Shown: one piece after another, positions 28,345 through 37,934 of the stretch
Layout of the letters: every line of letters begins with the position of its first letter
Position numbering within the stretch: position 1 is the stretch's first letter
NCBI RefSeq assembly: GCF_021648825.1
Contig: NZ_JAKJHS010000002.1
Location: 124,001-188,000, forward strand
Source: Rhizobium halophilum
GTDB taxonomy: Bacteria > Pseudomonadota > Alphaproteobacteria > Rhizobiales > Rhizobiaceae
Direction: 5' to 3'
DNA: 64,000 nucleotides
Translations under genes and position numbers: made by a program
Notes under the pieces: model-generated
What the model saw: the letters and a program-made list of their open reading frames with translations, nothing else
Databases searched by the model: none
Told to the model about the DNA's origin: nothing

Positions 28345-30814
28345 ACCCCTCCAACACCCGCTTCTGCCCGGCCTTGTCGAAATCGATCGTCAGCTTGTTG
28401 CCTTCGATCGCGGCAATGTTGCCGTTGCCGAACTTGATGTGGAAGACGCGGTCGCCGACGGTAAATTGCGAGGGCGTTTCGGCAACGGATTTGGCCACCA
28501 GTTCGCCCTCGATAGTGCGGCCGCGCGGACCGCTTTCGCCGTAGCCGATGCGTTCCACCGCATGGCCGGAGCGGGTGCCCCAGTTGTCGCGGGTGGCATT
28601 CGTCTGGTTGGCCTGGGCGCGCTTCCAGCCGGGGGTGGAATAGGTGTTGGCGAAGGGGTCGGCCTTGTCGAAGCGCGACTGGCCGTAGCCGCCGCGCCCG
28701 CCATAGCCGCCATAATTGCTGTCCGACGCCGCGACATCGACGTGGTGCGCCGGCAGTTCGTCGAGGAAGCGCGAGGGCATGGTGGACTGCCACAGCCCGT
28801 GGATGCGCCGGTTGGAGACGAACCAGATGTGGCAGCGCCGCTTGGCGCGGGTGATGCCGACATAGGCGAGGCGGCGTTCCTCCTCCAGCCCAGAGCGGCC
28901 GCCCTCGTCGAGCGCCCGCTGGTGCGGAAAGAGACCTTCCTCCCAGCCGGGCAGGAAGACGGTGTCGAATTCCAGCCCCTTGGCGGAGTGCAGCGTCATG
29001 ATCGAGACGGCGTCGAGGTCCTCGTTCTGCTCGGCGTCCATCACGAGCGAGACGTGCTCGAGGAAGCCGCGCATCGACTCGAAGGTCTCCATCGAGCGGA
29101 TCAGTTCCTTGAGGTTTTCCAGCCGCCCCGGAGCTTCCGCCGACTTGTCGTTCTTCCACATGTCGGTGTAGCCGGACTCTTCGAGGATCTGTTCGGCAAG
29201 CTCGATATGTGGAGTCTTCTCAAGCCGTTCCTGCCAGTTCCTGAAGCTTTGGATCACGTCGAACAGCGCCTTGCGCGCCTTCGGCTTCAACTCGTCCGTT
29301 TCGATAATCTCGCTTGCGGCGGCCAGCATCGGCACATCGCGGGCGCGGGCATAGTCGTGCAGCGTGCGCACCGTGGTGTCGCCAAGGCCGCGCTTGGGCG
29401 TATTGACGATTCGCTCGAAGGCAAGGTCGTCGGCCGGCTGGCAGACGAGGCGGAAATAGGCCATGGCATCGCGGATCTCGAGCCGCTCGTAGAAGCGCGG
29501 GCCGCCGATGACCCGGTAATTGAGGCCGAGCGTGACGAAGCGGTCTTCGAACTCGCGCATCTGGAAAGAGGCGCGCACCAGGATCGCCATGTCGTTCAGC
29601 GCGTGCTTCCTGCCATCAGCGTCGCCGCGCTGCAGCCGCTCGATCTCCTCGCCGACGGCACGGGCTTCCTCTTCGGAATCCCAGGCGGCATGCACCTGCA
29701 CCTTCTCGTCGTCCGGGTCGCTACGGTCGGTAAAGAGCGTCTTGCCGAGCCGCCCCTCGTTGTGGGCGATCAGGTGGCCAGCTGCCCCCAGGATGTGCTC
29801 GGTGGAGCGGTAGTTGCGCTCCAGCTTGATAACCTTGGCGCCCAGGAAGTCCTTCTCGAAGCGCAGAATGTTGTCCACCTCGGCGCCGCGCCAGCCGTAG
29901 ATCGACTGGTCGTCGTCGCCCACGCAGCAGACGTTCTGCGGCACGCCCTTCGGCCGCTGAGCCAAGAGCCGCAGCCACATGTACTGGGCGGTGTTGGTGT
30001 CCTGGTACTCGTCCACCAGGATGTAGCGGAACTTGCCGTGATACTCTTTCAGGATATCCGGGTGGTCGCGGAAGATCGCGATCGGATGGAGCAGCAGGTC
30101 GCCGAAATCGCAGGCATTCAGCGTCTTCAGCCGGTCCTGGTAGGCGCGATAAAGCTCACGGCCCTTCCCATTGGCGAAGGCACGCGCATCGCCTTCGGGA
30201 ATATCCTTGGGCGTCAGGCCCTTGTTCTTCCAGTTGTCGATCATGCCGGCGAACTGCCGGGCCGGCCAGCGCTTGTCGTCCAGCCCCTCCGCCTGGATCA
30301 GCTGCTTGATCAGCCGGATCACGTCGTCGGTGTCGAGAATGGTGAAATCGGAGCGAAGCCCTGCAAGCTCGGCATGGCGGCGCAGGAGCTTCACGCCAAT
30401 CGAGTGGAAGGTGCCGAGCCAAGGCATGCCTTCCACGGCGCCGCCGACGAGAACGCCGATGCGCTCCTTCATCTCGCGCGCCGCCTTGTTGGTGAAGGTG
30501 ACGGCAAGGATCTGGCTCGGAAAGGCACGGCCGGTCGCAAGGATATGGGCGATGCGGGTGGTCAGCACGCGCGTCTTGCCGGTGCCGGCGCCAGCCAGCA
30601 CCAGAACCGGCCCGTCGACCGTCTCGACGGCTTCCCGCTGCTCCGGGTTGAGGCCGGACAGGTAATCGGGTGCGGCACGGTTCTGGTCGCGCGCAGCCAT
30701 GGCGCGGGCGGCGATGCCGAGGCCTTCGGGCGCCGGCGGGGCGGCTGGCTTGGAAGGACGGCGCTGTTCCGGCTCTTCGTCGAAGAACGGAATGTCGTCA
30801 AATACGTTACTCAT
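28328..30814 (-). CDS. uvrD: ATP-dependent DNA helicase UvrD/PcrA (superfamily 1)
   Basis: The protein is a 3'-5' DNA helicase of nucleotide-excision and mismatch repair, 828 residues. SF1 motifs run in order: Q motif LNPEQREAVET, Walker A LAGAGTGKTRVLTTR, FTNKAAREMKER, Walker B ILVDEYQDTNTAQYMWL, GDDDQSIYGWRGA, LERNYRST, IMTLHSAKGLEFDTVFLPG and VGITRAKRR. The C-terminal tail from about residue 700 is Gly/Asn-rich and ends in a UvrD-type Tudor-like segment (VGDRVFHIKFGNGNIAAIEG) that binds RNA polymerase in related proteins. The N-terminal 40 residues are a Pro/Ala-rich extension. Confidence 0.96.
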   Translation of the reverse strand: MSNVFDDIPFFDEEPEQRRPSKPAAPPAPEGLGIAARAMAARDQNRAAPDYLSGLNPEQREAVETVDGPVLVLAGAGTGKTRVLTTRIAHILATGRAFPSQILAVTFTNKAAREMKERIGVLVGGAVEGMPWLGTFHSIGVKLLRRHAELAGLRSDFTILDTDDVIRLIKQLIQAEGLDDKRWPARQFAGMIDNWKNKGLTPKDIPEGDARAFANGKGRELYRAYQDRLKTLNACDFGDLLLHPIAIFRDHPDILKEYHGKFRYILVDEYQDTNTAQYMWLRLLAQRPKGVPQNVCCVGDDDQSIYGWRGAEVDNILRFEKDFLGAKVIKLERNYRSTEHILGAAGHLIAHNEGRLGKTLFTDRSDPDDEKVQVHAAWDSEEEARAVGEEIERLQRGDADGRKHALNDMAILVRASFQMREFEDRFVTLGLNYRVIGGPRFYERLEIRDAMAYFRLVCQPADDLAFERIVNTPKRGLGDTTVRTLHDYARARDVPMLAAASEIIETDELKPKARKALFDVIQSFRNWQERLEKTPHIELAEQILEESGYTDMWKNDKSAEAPGRLENLKELIRSMETFESMRGFLEHVSLVMDAEQNEDLDAVSIMTLHSAKGLEFDTVFLPGWEEGLFPHQRALDEGGRSGLEEERRLAYVGITRAKRRCHIWFVSNRRIHGLWQSTMPSRFLDELPAHHVDVAASDSNYGGYGGRGGYGQSRFDKADPFANTYSTPGWKRAQANQTNATRDNWGTRSGHAVERIGYGESGPRGRTIEGELVAKSVAETPSQFTVGDRVFHIKFGNGNIAAIEGNKLTIDFDKAGQKRVLEGFVERV

Positions 30815-31080
30815 GCGGCCAATGTAGTGATTCGGACCTGAAAGGCCAGAAAAGATGTTCTGCTTTCATTCCTGTGGTCCCAACCGGGCGTGGCGAAATG
30901 AAGATGACCGCCCGTTCGCAGCCGCAATGTCCTCTGCATGCGCACGCCGCAATGCTGACATTTGCGTGAAATACCGGGAGGTTACAAATCCGTAAGGATG
31001 TGGATCGCGAATTGCGTGTATAGTCCGGCGTAAACATATAGCCGGTTCATTTTTATCTTTTCCTCCTGCCGGAGACCTTC

Positions 31081-32271
31081 ATGCGCCTTTGGAAGCAGCT
31101 GCTGCTCAGCCTCGTCGTCGTTGCCGTCGCCCTCTGTCTGTGGGTCTTCCTGGTGCCGGGCGCCGGTGAGACGCTTGCCAAGATGGGCGTGCCGCAGCCG
31201 ATCGTTGCCGCACTTTCCCCGCAAGCGGCCGATGGTGCGTCTGAAGGGGCGGGGGCTGGACGTGGCCAGGGTGGCGGACAAGGTGGCGGGCAGGGCAGGG
31301 GCCCCGGCGGCGGACGGGCAACGACGGTCGTCACCGAAGATGTCGCCACCGGCACGGTCAACGACCGGCTTTCGGCGATCGGCAGCGGCGAGGCCATCCA
31401 GTCCGTCGTCGTCATGCCGCAGGCTGCCGGTACGATCGAGGAGATACTGGTCGAGGCCGGCGAGAAAGTTGCCAAGGGCGATGTGCTGGCGCGGCTCGAT
31501 GACGACGAGCAGGTGATTGCACGCGACCGGGCCGAGGTGGCGCTGCGCAGCGCCACCGAACGTTCCGATTCGCTCAGCAATCTCCGTTCCGTCTCACGTC
31601 TTGATGTCCTCGACGCGCAGATCGCGCAGGAAACCGCAAAGCTGGAGCTCGCCACCGCGGAGCTCAACCTGAAGCGCCGCGAGATCCTCTCGCCGATCAA
31701 CGGCGTGGCGGGCATCGTGCCGGTCAATGTCGGCGACAACGTCACTACCCAGACCGCCATCGTCACCATCGACGACCGCTCCTCGCTGCTCGTCGATTTC
31801 TGGGCGCCGGAACGCTTCGCCACCGCGATCTCCGTCGATCATCCAGTGGAAGCGACCTCCATCGCTCGCCCGGGCGAGGCCTTCACCGGCGTCGTCCAGG
31901 CGATCGACAACCGCGTCGATCCCGCGAGCCGCACGCTGCGCGTCCGCGCCCGCATCGAGAACCCGGACGATGTGCTGCGTGCCGGCATGGCCTTCAACGT
32001 CGGCATGCGCTTTGCCGGCGACACCTATCCCGCCGTCGATCCGCTCGCCGTGCAATGGGACGCGGAAGGCTCCTATGTCTGGCAGGTGGTCGACGGCAAG
32101 TCGGTCAAGACGCGGGTCAGGATCATCCAGCGCAATCCGGATGTGGTTCTTGTTGATGCCGATCTAACTACGGGCGATGCCGTGGTGATTGAGGGGCTGC
32201 AGCGCGTCCGTGAAGGCGCTCCCGTGCAGCTTGCCGGCCAGCCGGACAAGGCGGAGGTTGCCAGCCAATGA
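31081..32271 (+). CDS. RND efflux transporter periplasmic adaptor subunit
   Basis: This is the membrane-fusion protein of a tripartite efflux pump. It has an N-terminal anchor (QLLLSLVVVAVALCLWVFLV), a Gly/Gln-rich linker at about residues 58-78, a lipoyl/hairpin region (AAGTIEEILVEAGEKVAKGDVLARLDDDEQ), a short coiled coil, and a beta-barrel domain ending with PVQLAGQ. GGAG lies 8 bases upstream of the ATG. Its stop overlaps the start of the pump gene by 4 bases. The Gly-rich linker recalls MdtA-type adaptors. The substrate cannot be inferred. Confidence 0.92.
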   Translation: MRLWKQLLLSLVVVAVALCLWVFLVPGAGETLAKMGVPQPIVAALSPQAADGASEGAGAGRGQGGGQGGGQGRGPGGGRATTVVTEDVATGTVNDRLSAIGSGEAIQSVVVMPQAAGTIEEILVEAGEKVAKGDVLARLDDDEQVIARDRAEVALRSATERSDSLSNLRSVSRLDVLDAQIAQETAKLELATAELNLKRREILSPINGVAGIVPVNVGDNVTTQTAIVTIDDRSSLLVDFWAPERFATAISVDHPVEATSIARPGEAFTGVVQAIDNRVDPASRTLRVRARIENPDDVLRAGMAFNVGMRFAGDTYPAVDPLAVQWDAEGSYVWQVVDGKSVKTRVRIIQRNPDVVLVDADLTTGDAVVIEGLQRVREGAPVQLAGQPDKAEVASQ

Positions 32272-35200
32272 CGAACGACGAGACGCAGAAGGCCGAGACC
32301 GCCGGCCAGAGCTTTACCGCGCTCTTCGTCCGGCGCCCGATCCTCGCCGCCGTTCTCAACACGCTCCTCGTCGTCGCTGGCCTTGCCGCGCTATTTGGCG
32401 TGGAGGTGCGCGAACTCCCCGACGTCGACCAGCCGGTCATTACCGTACGCACATCTTACGACGGCGCCTCGCCGCAGACGATCGACCAGGAACTGACGCA
32501 GGTCATCGAAGGCGTGGTGGCGCGCGTCAGCGGGCTGAAATCCATCTCGTCGGAATCACAATTCGGCTCCAGCCGTGTCACGCTGGAATTCTCCGATACA
32601 GCAGACCTTGCGGTGGCCGCCAACGACGTGCGCGATGCACTCGGCCGCATCACCAACCAACTCCCGGACGATGCCGACGAGCCGCGGATCGTCAAGGCCG
32701 ACTCCGATTCCCAGGCGATTATGCGCATCGCCGTTACCTCCAGCACGCTGTCGATGGAAGATCTGACGCTTCTGGTTGACAACGAGGTGACCGATCGGCT
32801 CGCTTCCGTCGACGGCGTCGCTGATGTCGAGCTCTACGGCGATCAGGAGAAAATCTTCCGCGTCGACATCAATCAGGCGGCACTGGCCGGTCGCGGACTG
32901 ACGGTCGGTGACATCTCGACGGCGCTCTCCACTGCCGCGCTGGACGTGCCGGCCGGGTCGCTGGAAAGTAACCGTCAGAACATCGTGGTACGCGCCACCG
33001 CGAACCTGACGACGCCGGAAGAGTTCGAGAACGTTCTGATCAAGGAAAATATCCGCCTGCGCGATGTCGCGACCGTGACGCTCGGTCCTGACGACGGCTC
33101 CACCGTGCTGCGCGCCAATGGCGTGCAGGGCGTCGGCCTCGGCATCATCCGCCAGGCCCAGTCCAACACGCTTAGCATCTCCGAGGGCGTTCATGCTGCG
33201 GTTGCCGAGCTGCAGCAAAACCTGCCGCAGGGAACGCGCATTTCCGTGACCAGTGACGACGCGGTGTTCATCGAGGGCGCGCTGCACGAGGTGGAAATCG
33301 CGCTGGCGCTGTCGGCCAGCGTCGTGCTGATCGTCATCTTCCTCTTCCTGCGCGACTGGCGTGCGACGCTGATCCCGGCGCTCACCATGCCGGTTGCGCT
33401 GATCGGCACCTTGGTTGCGATCTATCTCGTCGGCTTCTCGATCAACATCCTGACGCTGCTTGCGATCGTGCTGGCGACGGGCCTCGTCGTCGACGATGCG
33501 ATCGTGGTCCTGGAGAACATCGTGCGCCGCCGCTCGGAGGGCATGGGGCCGCGGGCCGCCGCCGTGCTGGGTACGCAGGAGGTCTTCTTCGCCGTGCTGG
33601 CCACAACCGCAACCCTTGCGGCCGTCTTCATTCCGCTCTCCTTCCTGCCCGGCCAGATGGGCGGGCTGTTCCGTGAGTTTGGTTTCGTGCTGGCCTTTGC
33701 CGTGGCACTTTCCTCCATCACTGCGCTGACACTCTGCCCGATGCTCGCCTCGCGCATGCTGTCGAAGCCGATCAAGGACAGCAATCGCGGCGCGCTCGGC
33801 TGGGTCGGCGGCAAGTTCGCCGGCCTTTATGCCGGCGTGCTGCGCCGGTGCCTGGACGCGCCCCTCTTGGTGATCGTCGTTGCGGCTATCATCTCAGCCG
33901 CCGCCTACGGCGCGTTTGGCTTGGTGCGCAGCGAGCTGACGCCGCAGGAGGATCGTTCGCTGGTGATGCTGCGTCTGTCTGCGCCGGAAGGCGTCAGCCT
34001 CGACTATACCCGCGACCAGTTGCAGCGGGTCGAGGAAAACCTGCAGCCTCTGCGTGAGTCAGGAGAGATCGAGAACGTCTTCTCCATCTCCGGCTTCGGC
34101 AGCAACACGAACAGCGGCTTCATGGTTCTGACCCTTGCTCCCTGGGGGGAGCGCGAGCGCAGCCAGAACGAGATTGCCCAAGACGTCAATGCGGCGGCCC
34201 AGAAGGTGCCTGCGCTGCGGGGCTTTGCCATCCAGCCCAACAGCCTGCGCATCCGCGGCGCCGGCAACGGCCTGCAGATGGCGATGGTCGGCAGCGACCA
34301 TGCGCAACTGACACAAGCTGCCATTCAGCTGGTCTACAAGATGGAAGACAGCGGTCTGTTTGAAACGCCGCGCCTTTCCAACGAGCCCACCCAGGCGCAG
34401 CTTTCTGTTGCGATCGACCGCGAGCGGGCGTCCGATCTCGGTATCGACGTCACCGGGCTGTCGGCGGCATTGCAGTCCCTGCTTGAAGGCCGTTCGATCG
34501 TCGACGTCTTCGTCGAGGGAGAAGCGCTTCCGGTGAAGCTGACATCCAACACCCAGCCGGTCGATGATCCGACCGATCTGGAAAACGTCTTTCTCAAGGC
34601 CGGCGACGGCAAGATCGTACCGCTATCGACGATCGCCACCCTGCAAGAGGGAGCAGTCGCTCCGGAACTCAATCGCGAGCAGCAGTTGGCGGCGGTGTCT
34701 TTCTCCGGGAACCTGCGCCAGGGGGTGACCTTGGGCGACGCCGTGGAGGCGGTGGAGGAAATGGCCGAGCCGCTCTTGCCGCCGGGCTCCCGCCTGATGC
34801 CGCTTGCCGAAGCCGCAACGCTGGAGGAAAATGCCTCCGGCATGCTGATGACCTTCGGCTTTGCCATTGCCATCATCTTCCTCGTGCTCGCCGCGCAGTT
34901 CGAAAGCGTGCTGTCCTCGCTGATCATCATGTCCACCGTCCCGCTCGGCCTTGCCTGCGCCGTTTTCGCGCTGGTGCTGACGGGCTCCAGCCTCAACGTC
35001 TACAGCCAGATCGGTCTCGTCCTCCTCGTCGGGGTCATGGCCAAGAACGGCATCCTGATCGTCGAGTTCGCCAACCAGCTGCGTGATCGCGGCGCGGGTG
35101 TGCGCGAGGCCATCGAGCAGGCCTGCAGCATCCGTCTGCGTCCCGTGATGATGACGATGATCGCCACCGTCATCGGCGGCGTTCCGCTGATCCTGGCTCA

Positions 35201-35426
35201 GGGTGCGGGGGCGGAAGCGCGTATTGCGCTCGGCTGGGTCATCGTCGGCGGCCTCGGGCTTGCGACGGCCGTCACGCTTCTGATCACGCCGGTCGCCTAT
35301 CTCTTGATTGCCCGCTTCGCCAAGCCGCATGTCCATGAGGAGCGGCGCCTACACCAGGAGCTGGCGACGGCGACGCGGGCGCAGGCGAACGAAGACGGCG
35401 AACGGCCGCTGCTTGCCGCGGAATGA
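32268..35426 (+). CDS. RND efflux transporter permease subunit
   Basis: This is an inner-membrane proton-driven pump of 1052 residues, normal for AcrB-like proteins, with twelve spans and two large periplasmic loops. The proton-relay aspartates are in TM4 (GLVVDDAIVVLENIV), and the second half has the equivalent LVGVMAKNGILIVEFANQ. The N-terminus FVRRPILAAVLNTLLVVAGL is the usual TM1. It is coupled to the adaptor by an ATGA overlap. No outer-membrane factor and no TetR-type regulator is adjacent, so a TolC-like protein must be encoded elsewhere. Confidence 0.95.
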   Translation: MTNDETQKAETAGQSFTALFVRRPILAAVLNTLLVVAGLAALFGVEVRELPDVDQPVITVRTSYDGASPQTIDQELTQVIEGVVARVSGLKSISSESQFGSSRVTLEFSDTADLAVAANDVRDALGRITNQLPDDADEPRIVKADSDSQAIMRIAVTSSTLSMEDLTLLVDNEVTDRLASVDGVADVELYGDQEKIFRVDINQAALAGRGLTVGDISTALSTAALDVPAGSLESNRQNIVVRATANLTTPEEFENVLIKENIRLRDVATVTLGPDDGSTVLRANGVQGVGLGIIRQAQSNTLSISEGVHAAVAELQQNLPQGTRISVTSDDAVFIEGALHEVEIALALSASVVLIVIFLFLRDWRATLIPALTMPVALIGTLVAIYLVGFSINILTLLAIVLATGLVVDDAIVVLENIVRRRSEGMGPRAAAVLGTQEVFFAVLATTATLAAVFIPLSFLPGQMGGLFREFGFVLAFAVALSSITALTLCPMLASRMLSKPIKDSNRGALGWVGGKFAGLYAGVLRRCLDAPLLVIVVAAIISAAAYGAFGLVRSELTPQEDRSLVMLRLSAPEGVSLDYTRDQLQRVEENLQPLRESGEIENVFSISGFGSNTNSGFMVLTLAPWGERERSQNEIAQDVNAAAQKVPALRGFAIQPNSLRIRGAGNGLQMAMVGSDHAQLTQAAIQLVYKMEDSGLFETPRLSNEPTQAQLSVAIDRERASDLGIDVTGLSAALQSLLEGRSIVDVFVEGEALPVKLTSNTQPVDDPTDLENVFLKAGDGKIVPLSTIATLQEGAVAPELNREQQLAAVSFSGNLRQGVTLGDAVEAVEEMAEPLLPPGSRLMPLAEAATLEENASGMLMTFGFAIAIIFLVLAAQFESVLSSLIIMSTVPLGLACAVFALVLTGSSLNVYSQIGLVLLVGVMAKNGILIVEFANQLRDRGAGVREAIEQACSIRLRPVMMTMIATVIGGVPLILAQGAGAEARIALGWVIVGGLGLATAVTLLITPVAYLLIARFAKPHVHEERRLHQELATATRAQANEDGERPLLAAE

Positions 35427-35506
35427 ATTGATCGGCCGGCTATCACATCTGCGGAACATAGTCTGCCCCTGTCGGTTGGCGACAAGTGAACCAACAGGAG
35501 TTCTTC

Positions 35507-36031
35507 ATGTCACAGCTGACGGACCAATTCATCGACGCCCTTCGCCGCCTGGAAGGTGACCGCGACGTGAACGCCATGGCCTCCCTGTTCTCCGAGGATG
35601 CGGAGGTGGCTAATCCGCTGATCCACCGAGAGAATGGTGGCACGCGTGCGGCAAGCGAATTCTGGTCGCAGTATCGCGACGCCTTCGACGACATCCGCTC
35701 CGATTTCAGGAGCGTCCGCGATGCGGATGGCGTCGCCTTCCTCGAATGGCACAGCGAAGGCTCGATCGACGGTCAGTCCTTCCACTACGACGGCGTCAGT
35801 GTTCTGGAGCAGGCCGATGGCAAGATCACCGCGTTCCGCACCTATTTCGACACCCGCCACATCCCGAACGCCCATACCCGTAGCGGCAATGGCGCTGGGA
35901 CAGGCTCTAAAAGGAACGGCAACGCTGCGTCCAACGGCTCTCAAGGTCAGGGCGGCGAGACTGGTCCCGACGAAATGGTGGAAGCCCAGCGCGAGGCCGC
36001 CGAGCAGCGCGCCGACGGCGGCTACAGCTGA
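35507..36031 (+). CDS. NTF2-like (SnoaL-fold) protein with low-complexity tail
   Basis: Residues 1-115 form a nuclear transport factor 2-like fold: SQLTDQFIDALRRLEGDRDV, MASLFSEDAEVANPL, and VAFLEWHSEGSIDGQSFHYDG with the closing strand GKITAFRTYFDTRH. Such folds are isomerases, hydrolases or ligand binders, and no catalytic residues are diagnostic here. The last roughly 55 residues are Gly/Asn/Ser-rich, then charged (EMVEAQREAAEQRADGGYS), and look disordered. The start is ATG 35507 with AGGAG 6 bases upstream rather than GTG 35486. It lies about 80 bases after the RND pump gene, possibly on its own promoter. Confidence 0.8.
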   Translation: MSQLTDQFIDALRRLEGDRDVNAMASLFSEDAEVANPLIHRENGGTRAASEFWSQYRDAFDDIRSDFRSVRDADGVAFLEWHSEGSIDGQSFHYDGVSVLEQADGKITAFRTYFDTRHIPNAHTRSGNGAGTGSKRNGNAASNGSQGQGGETGPDEMVEAQREAAEQRADGGYS

Positions 36032-36226
36032 GGCATCCGCTCAGCCCTCACTCTCGGGGTGAGGAGCAATCCGCGTAAGCATGGCGATCGAAGCGGCGAA
36101 CGACTGCAGCGACGGCATGCAGCATTTCGTCGAAGGGCGAGGGCGGCGGGGATTTTCTGTCGCGAAGTCGAGCAAGCGGGTCTTCTTAGGCCCGCTTCGT
36201 CTTGAGTGTTGTACGTCATCGCGGAG

Positions 36227-37021
36227 CTATGCTCGGGTCCAATTAAAACACCCGAGGGGCAGCAGGGAATTGCTCACCAGTAACGCCCCGTAGCGATAAA
36301 GTTCTGAGGGATGTCCGCCAGAGGCCATATCGACAGCCCAAATCTGCCCTGATGCATCGGAACCGATCATTCTGCCATCGACCGCCAAGATGGCGGCGAC
36401 GGCTTGCTGCTCGGTAAGATCTTGCCGGAAAAGCACCACCACTTGTGTTTGATCGGCGGGAGGGAGAGCAGAAATCGGGCCTGCGATGAGGGCAGCCAAG
36501 ACAAGAGCGAGGGGTGAACTCATCACGCGGTCGCTGCCGCTGGATGAGCCACGGCGCATCATCAAGCCGATAGCCAAGGGGCCGAGTCCGAGAACGGCGA
36601 ACCAAAGCAAGTCCCAGAACAGCGGATTGTCCACGTCCATCCGGATACGGTGAATGCCAAGCATCCAATGCGACAAAATGCTGTCGAGGATATGCCAGAC
36701 GCCAAAGCCAATCAGGGCATTCGTAAAAAGGCGACGATCCGCGCCCGCAGCGGGAAACTCATTCCGCGTTCGCCAAAGCAGCCAAAGGCCAATTCCGGCG
36801 ATGACGTACATCAACACGTGAAAGATGCCGTCCCAAAGGATGAGAACGCGAATATCCTGCCGTGCTTGCTCAACGCCGCTTAGCAGGTGATGCCACTGCA
36901 AAACCTGATGCAGGAGTATGCCATCGAAGAAGCCGCCAATGCCGAAGCCAAGAGCGTAGCCCGCCCATTCAAATCTGCCAGAAAATTGGCCGTCTCTTTG
37001 TGTCACTGTCGCGGCGATCAT
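36227..37021 (-). CDS. DUF2243 membrane protein with C-terminal extension
   Basis: Residues about 15-165 form the four-span DUF2243 domain: GFGIGGFFDGILLHQVLQWHH is the hallmark first helix, followed by GIFHVLMYVIAGIGLWLLW, LIGFGVWHILDSILSHWMLG and FWDLLWFAVLGLGPLAIGL. After a further hydrophobic stretch (LALVLAALIAGPISA), the last 80 residues read like the small extracytoplasmic module found in some anti-sigma factors (VVVLFRQDLTEQQAVAAIL, then AVDGRMIGSDASGQIW). The start is ATG 37021 with AGGAAGGCC before it. The function of DUF2243 is unknown; in other genomes it often occurs with metal or copper genes, which are absent here. Confidence 0.78.
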   Translation of the reverse strand: MIAATVTQRDGQFSGRFEWAGYALGFGIGGFFDGILLHQVLQWHHLLSGVEQARQDIRVLILWDGIFHVLMYVIAGIGLWLLWRTRNEFPAAGADRRLFTNALIGFGVWHILDSILSHWMLGIHRIRMDVDNPLFWDLLWFAVLGLGPLAIGLMMRRGSSSGSDRVMSSPLALVLAALIAGPISALPPADQTQVVVLFRQDLTEQQAVAAILAVDGRMIGSDASGQIWAVDMASGGHPSELYRYGALLVSNSLLPLGCFNWTRA

Positions 37022-37934
37022 GGCCTTCCTCTCGAATTCTTCACTGACTAATTTTTGGGGGAAACTAATGTTCCGGAGTTTGCCCGCGAAGGTCGTCACG
37101 AGCCTCATGATGAGGTCGCTCCGGTTATGATCCTAACATTCAGCTCTGACCGCAGACGATCTCGAGCAGCAGGAATTGTCGAACGAAGCTCCTGCGACTT
37201 TCCAAGGCTCAATGGATGTCCTTTCTCGGCACCAAGCTGCCTTCAAGACGTGCATTTACAGGTGGAAACTGCAACCGATCCTCAAGATATCAGCCACTGA
37301 ACCCCATCCAGATTCACCTCCTCCAAACCCGTGCTTACACTTCCCCCGTCCCGCCGCGGATACACCAGGAGGCGTCCTGGCGAGGGGGGCCGGCGCTGGT
37401 GGTGAGGAAACGACGTAAGTCCTCATCATCGGGGTCCGCGGAAATCGGTCCCCCTCCGGCGACATGGGGGAAGCGGGATGGTTTCGGACCGGCCACCTGC
37501 TTCTGATGCCCGAACGGCGCGCCGGGCGTGCCTGTGCGGCACACAGGGGGGCGAAGAGGATGGTGTCGCCGGACCTTCAAGTCCGACGAGATGCCGAGGC
37601 GACAAGCTTCGGAACCCGGGAAACCGGCAGTCAAACGCGTTTTCATCAGACCTTTGCAGAGGGACCCAGGTCGCTGGCACAAACAGCCGAACGTGGCGCT
37701 GAGAGGTGCCACATAAATCACTTTACGAGGCAGCTTTCAGCGCCCCGTCCAGTTTGAAATTTCAAGATCGCCAAGGGAGACTCCGTGATCGTCACCCTCG
37801 GCAGGTCTGTCCTCCGGAGAAATGCGAACCCCAAAGTATCTGGCGCGCATTCGTACCCTGAACCTGCGCCGTTCTGGACAAACACCCCCGTGTCGCCTAA
37901 CCCATTGAGCAAAAGGGCGTGCGGAGACGATGCG
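37022..37934. other. Gene-poor stretch, no convincing gene
   Basis: About 900 bases between the DUF2243 gene and the GlcD-like gene. Open frames here are short, differ in every frame and lack family-like composition. I see several local hairpins: a perfect CCAGGA/TCCTGG pair around 37367-37382, CCTGTG/CACAGG near 37530-37545 and CGGAC/GTCCG near 37572-37588, but no T-tract terminator, no tRNA cloverleaf and no known RNA signature. Inverted-repeat ends of an insertion sequence are not visible. It could be decayed coding sequence, a structured RNA or long promoter regions. Confidence 0.5.

Noticed and set aside
28439..30841. An 800-codon open frame on the plus strand antisense to uvrD
   Set aside because: uvrD on the minus strand has all helicase motifs. 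The antisense frame has repetitive Val/Ala/Gly composition and no family pattern; such long shadows are common in GC-rich genes with strong codon bias.
36174..36197. Intrinsic terminator between the NTF2-like gene and the DUF2243 gene
   Set aside because: A 7-bp AAGCGGG/CCCGCTT stem is present, but neither strand has a T tract after it, so it is not supported as a terminator.
37360..37700. RNase P RNA, 6S RNA or a tRNA in the gene-poor stretch
   Set aside because: None of the conserved cores of these RNAs (for example the GAGGAAAGTCCGG block of RNase P RNA) or a TTCRANNC T-loop with matching acceptor stem could be found.
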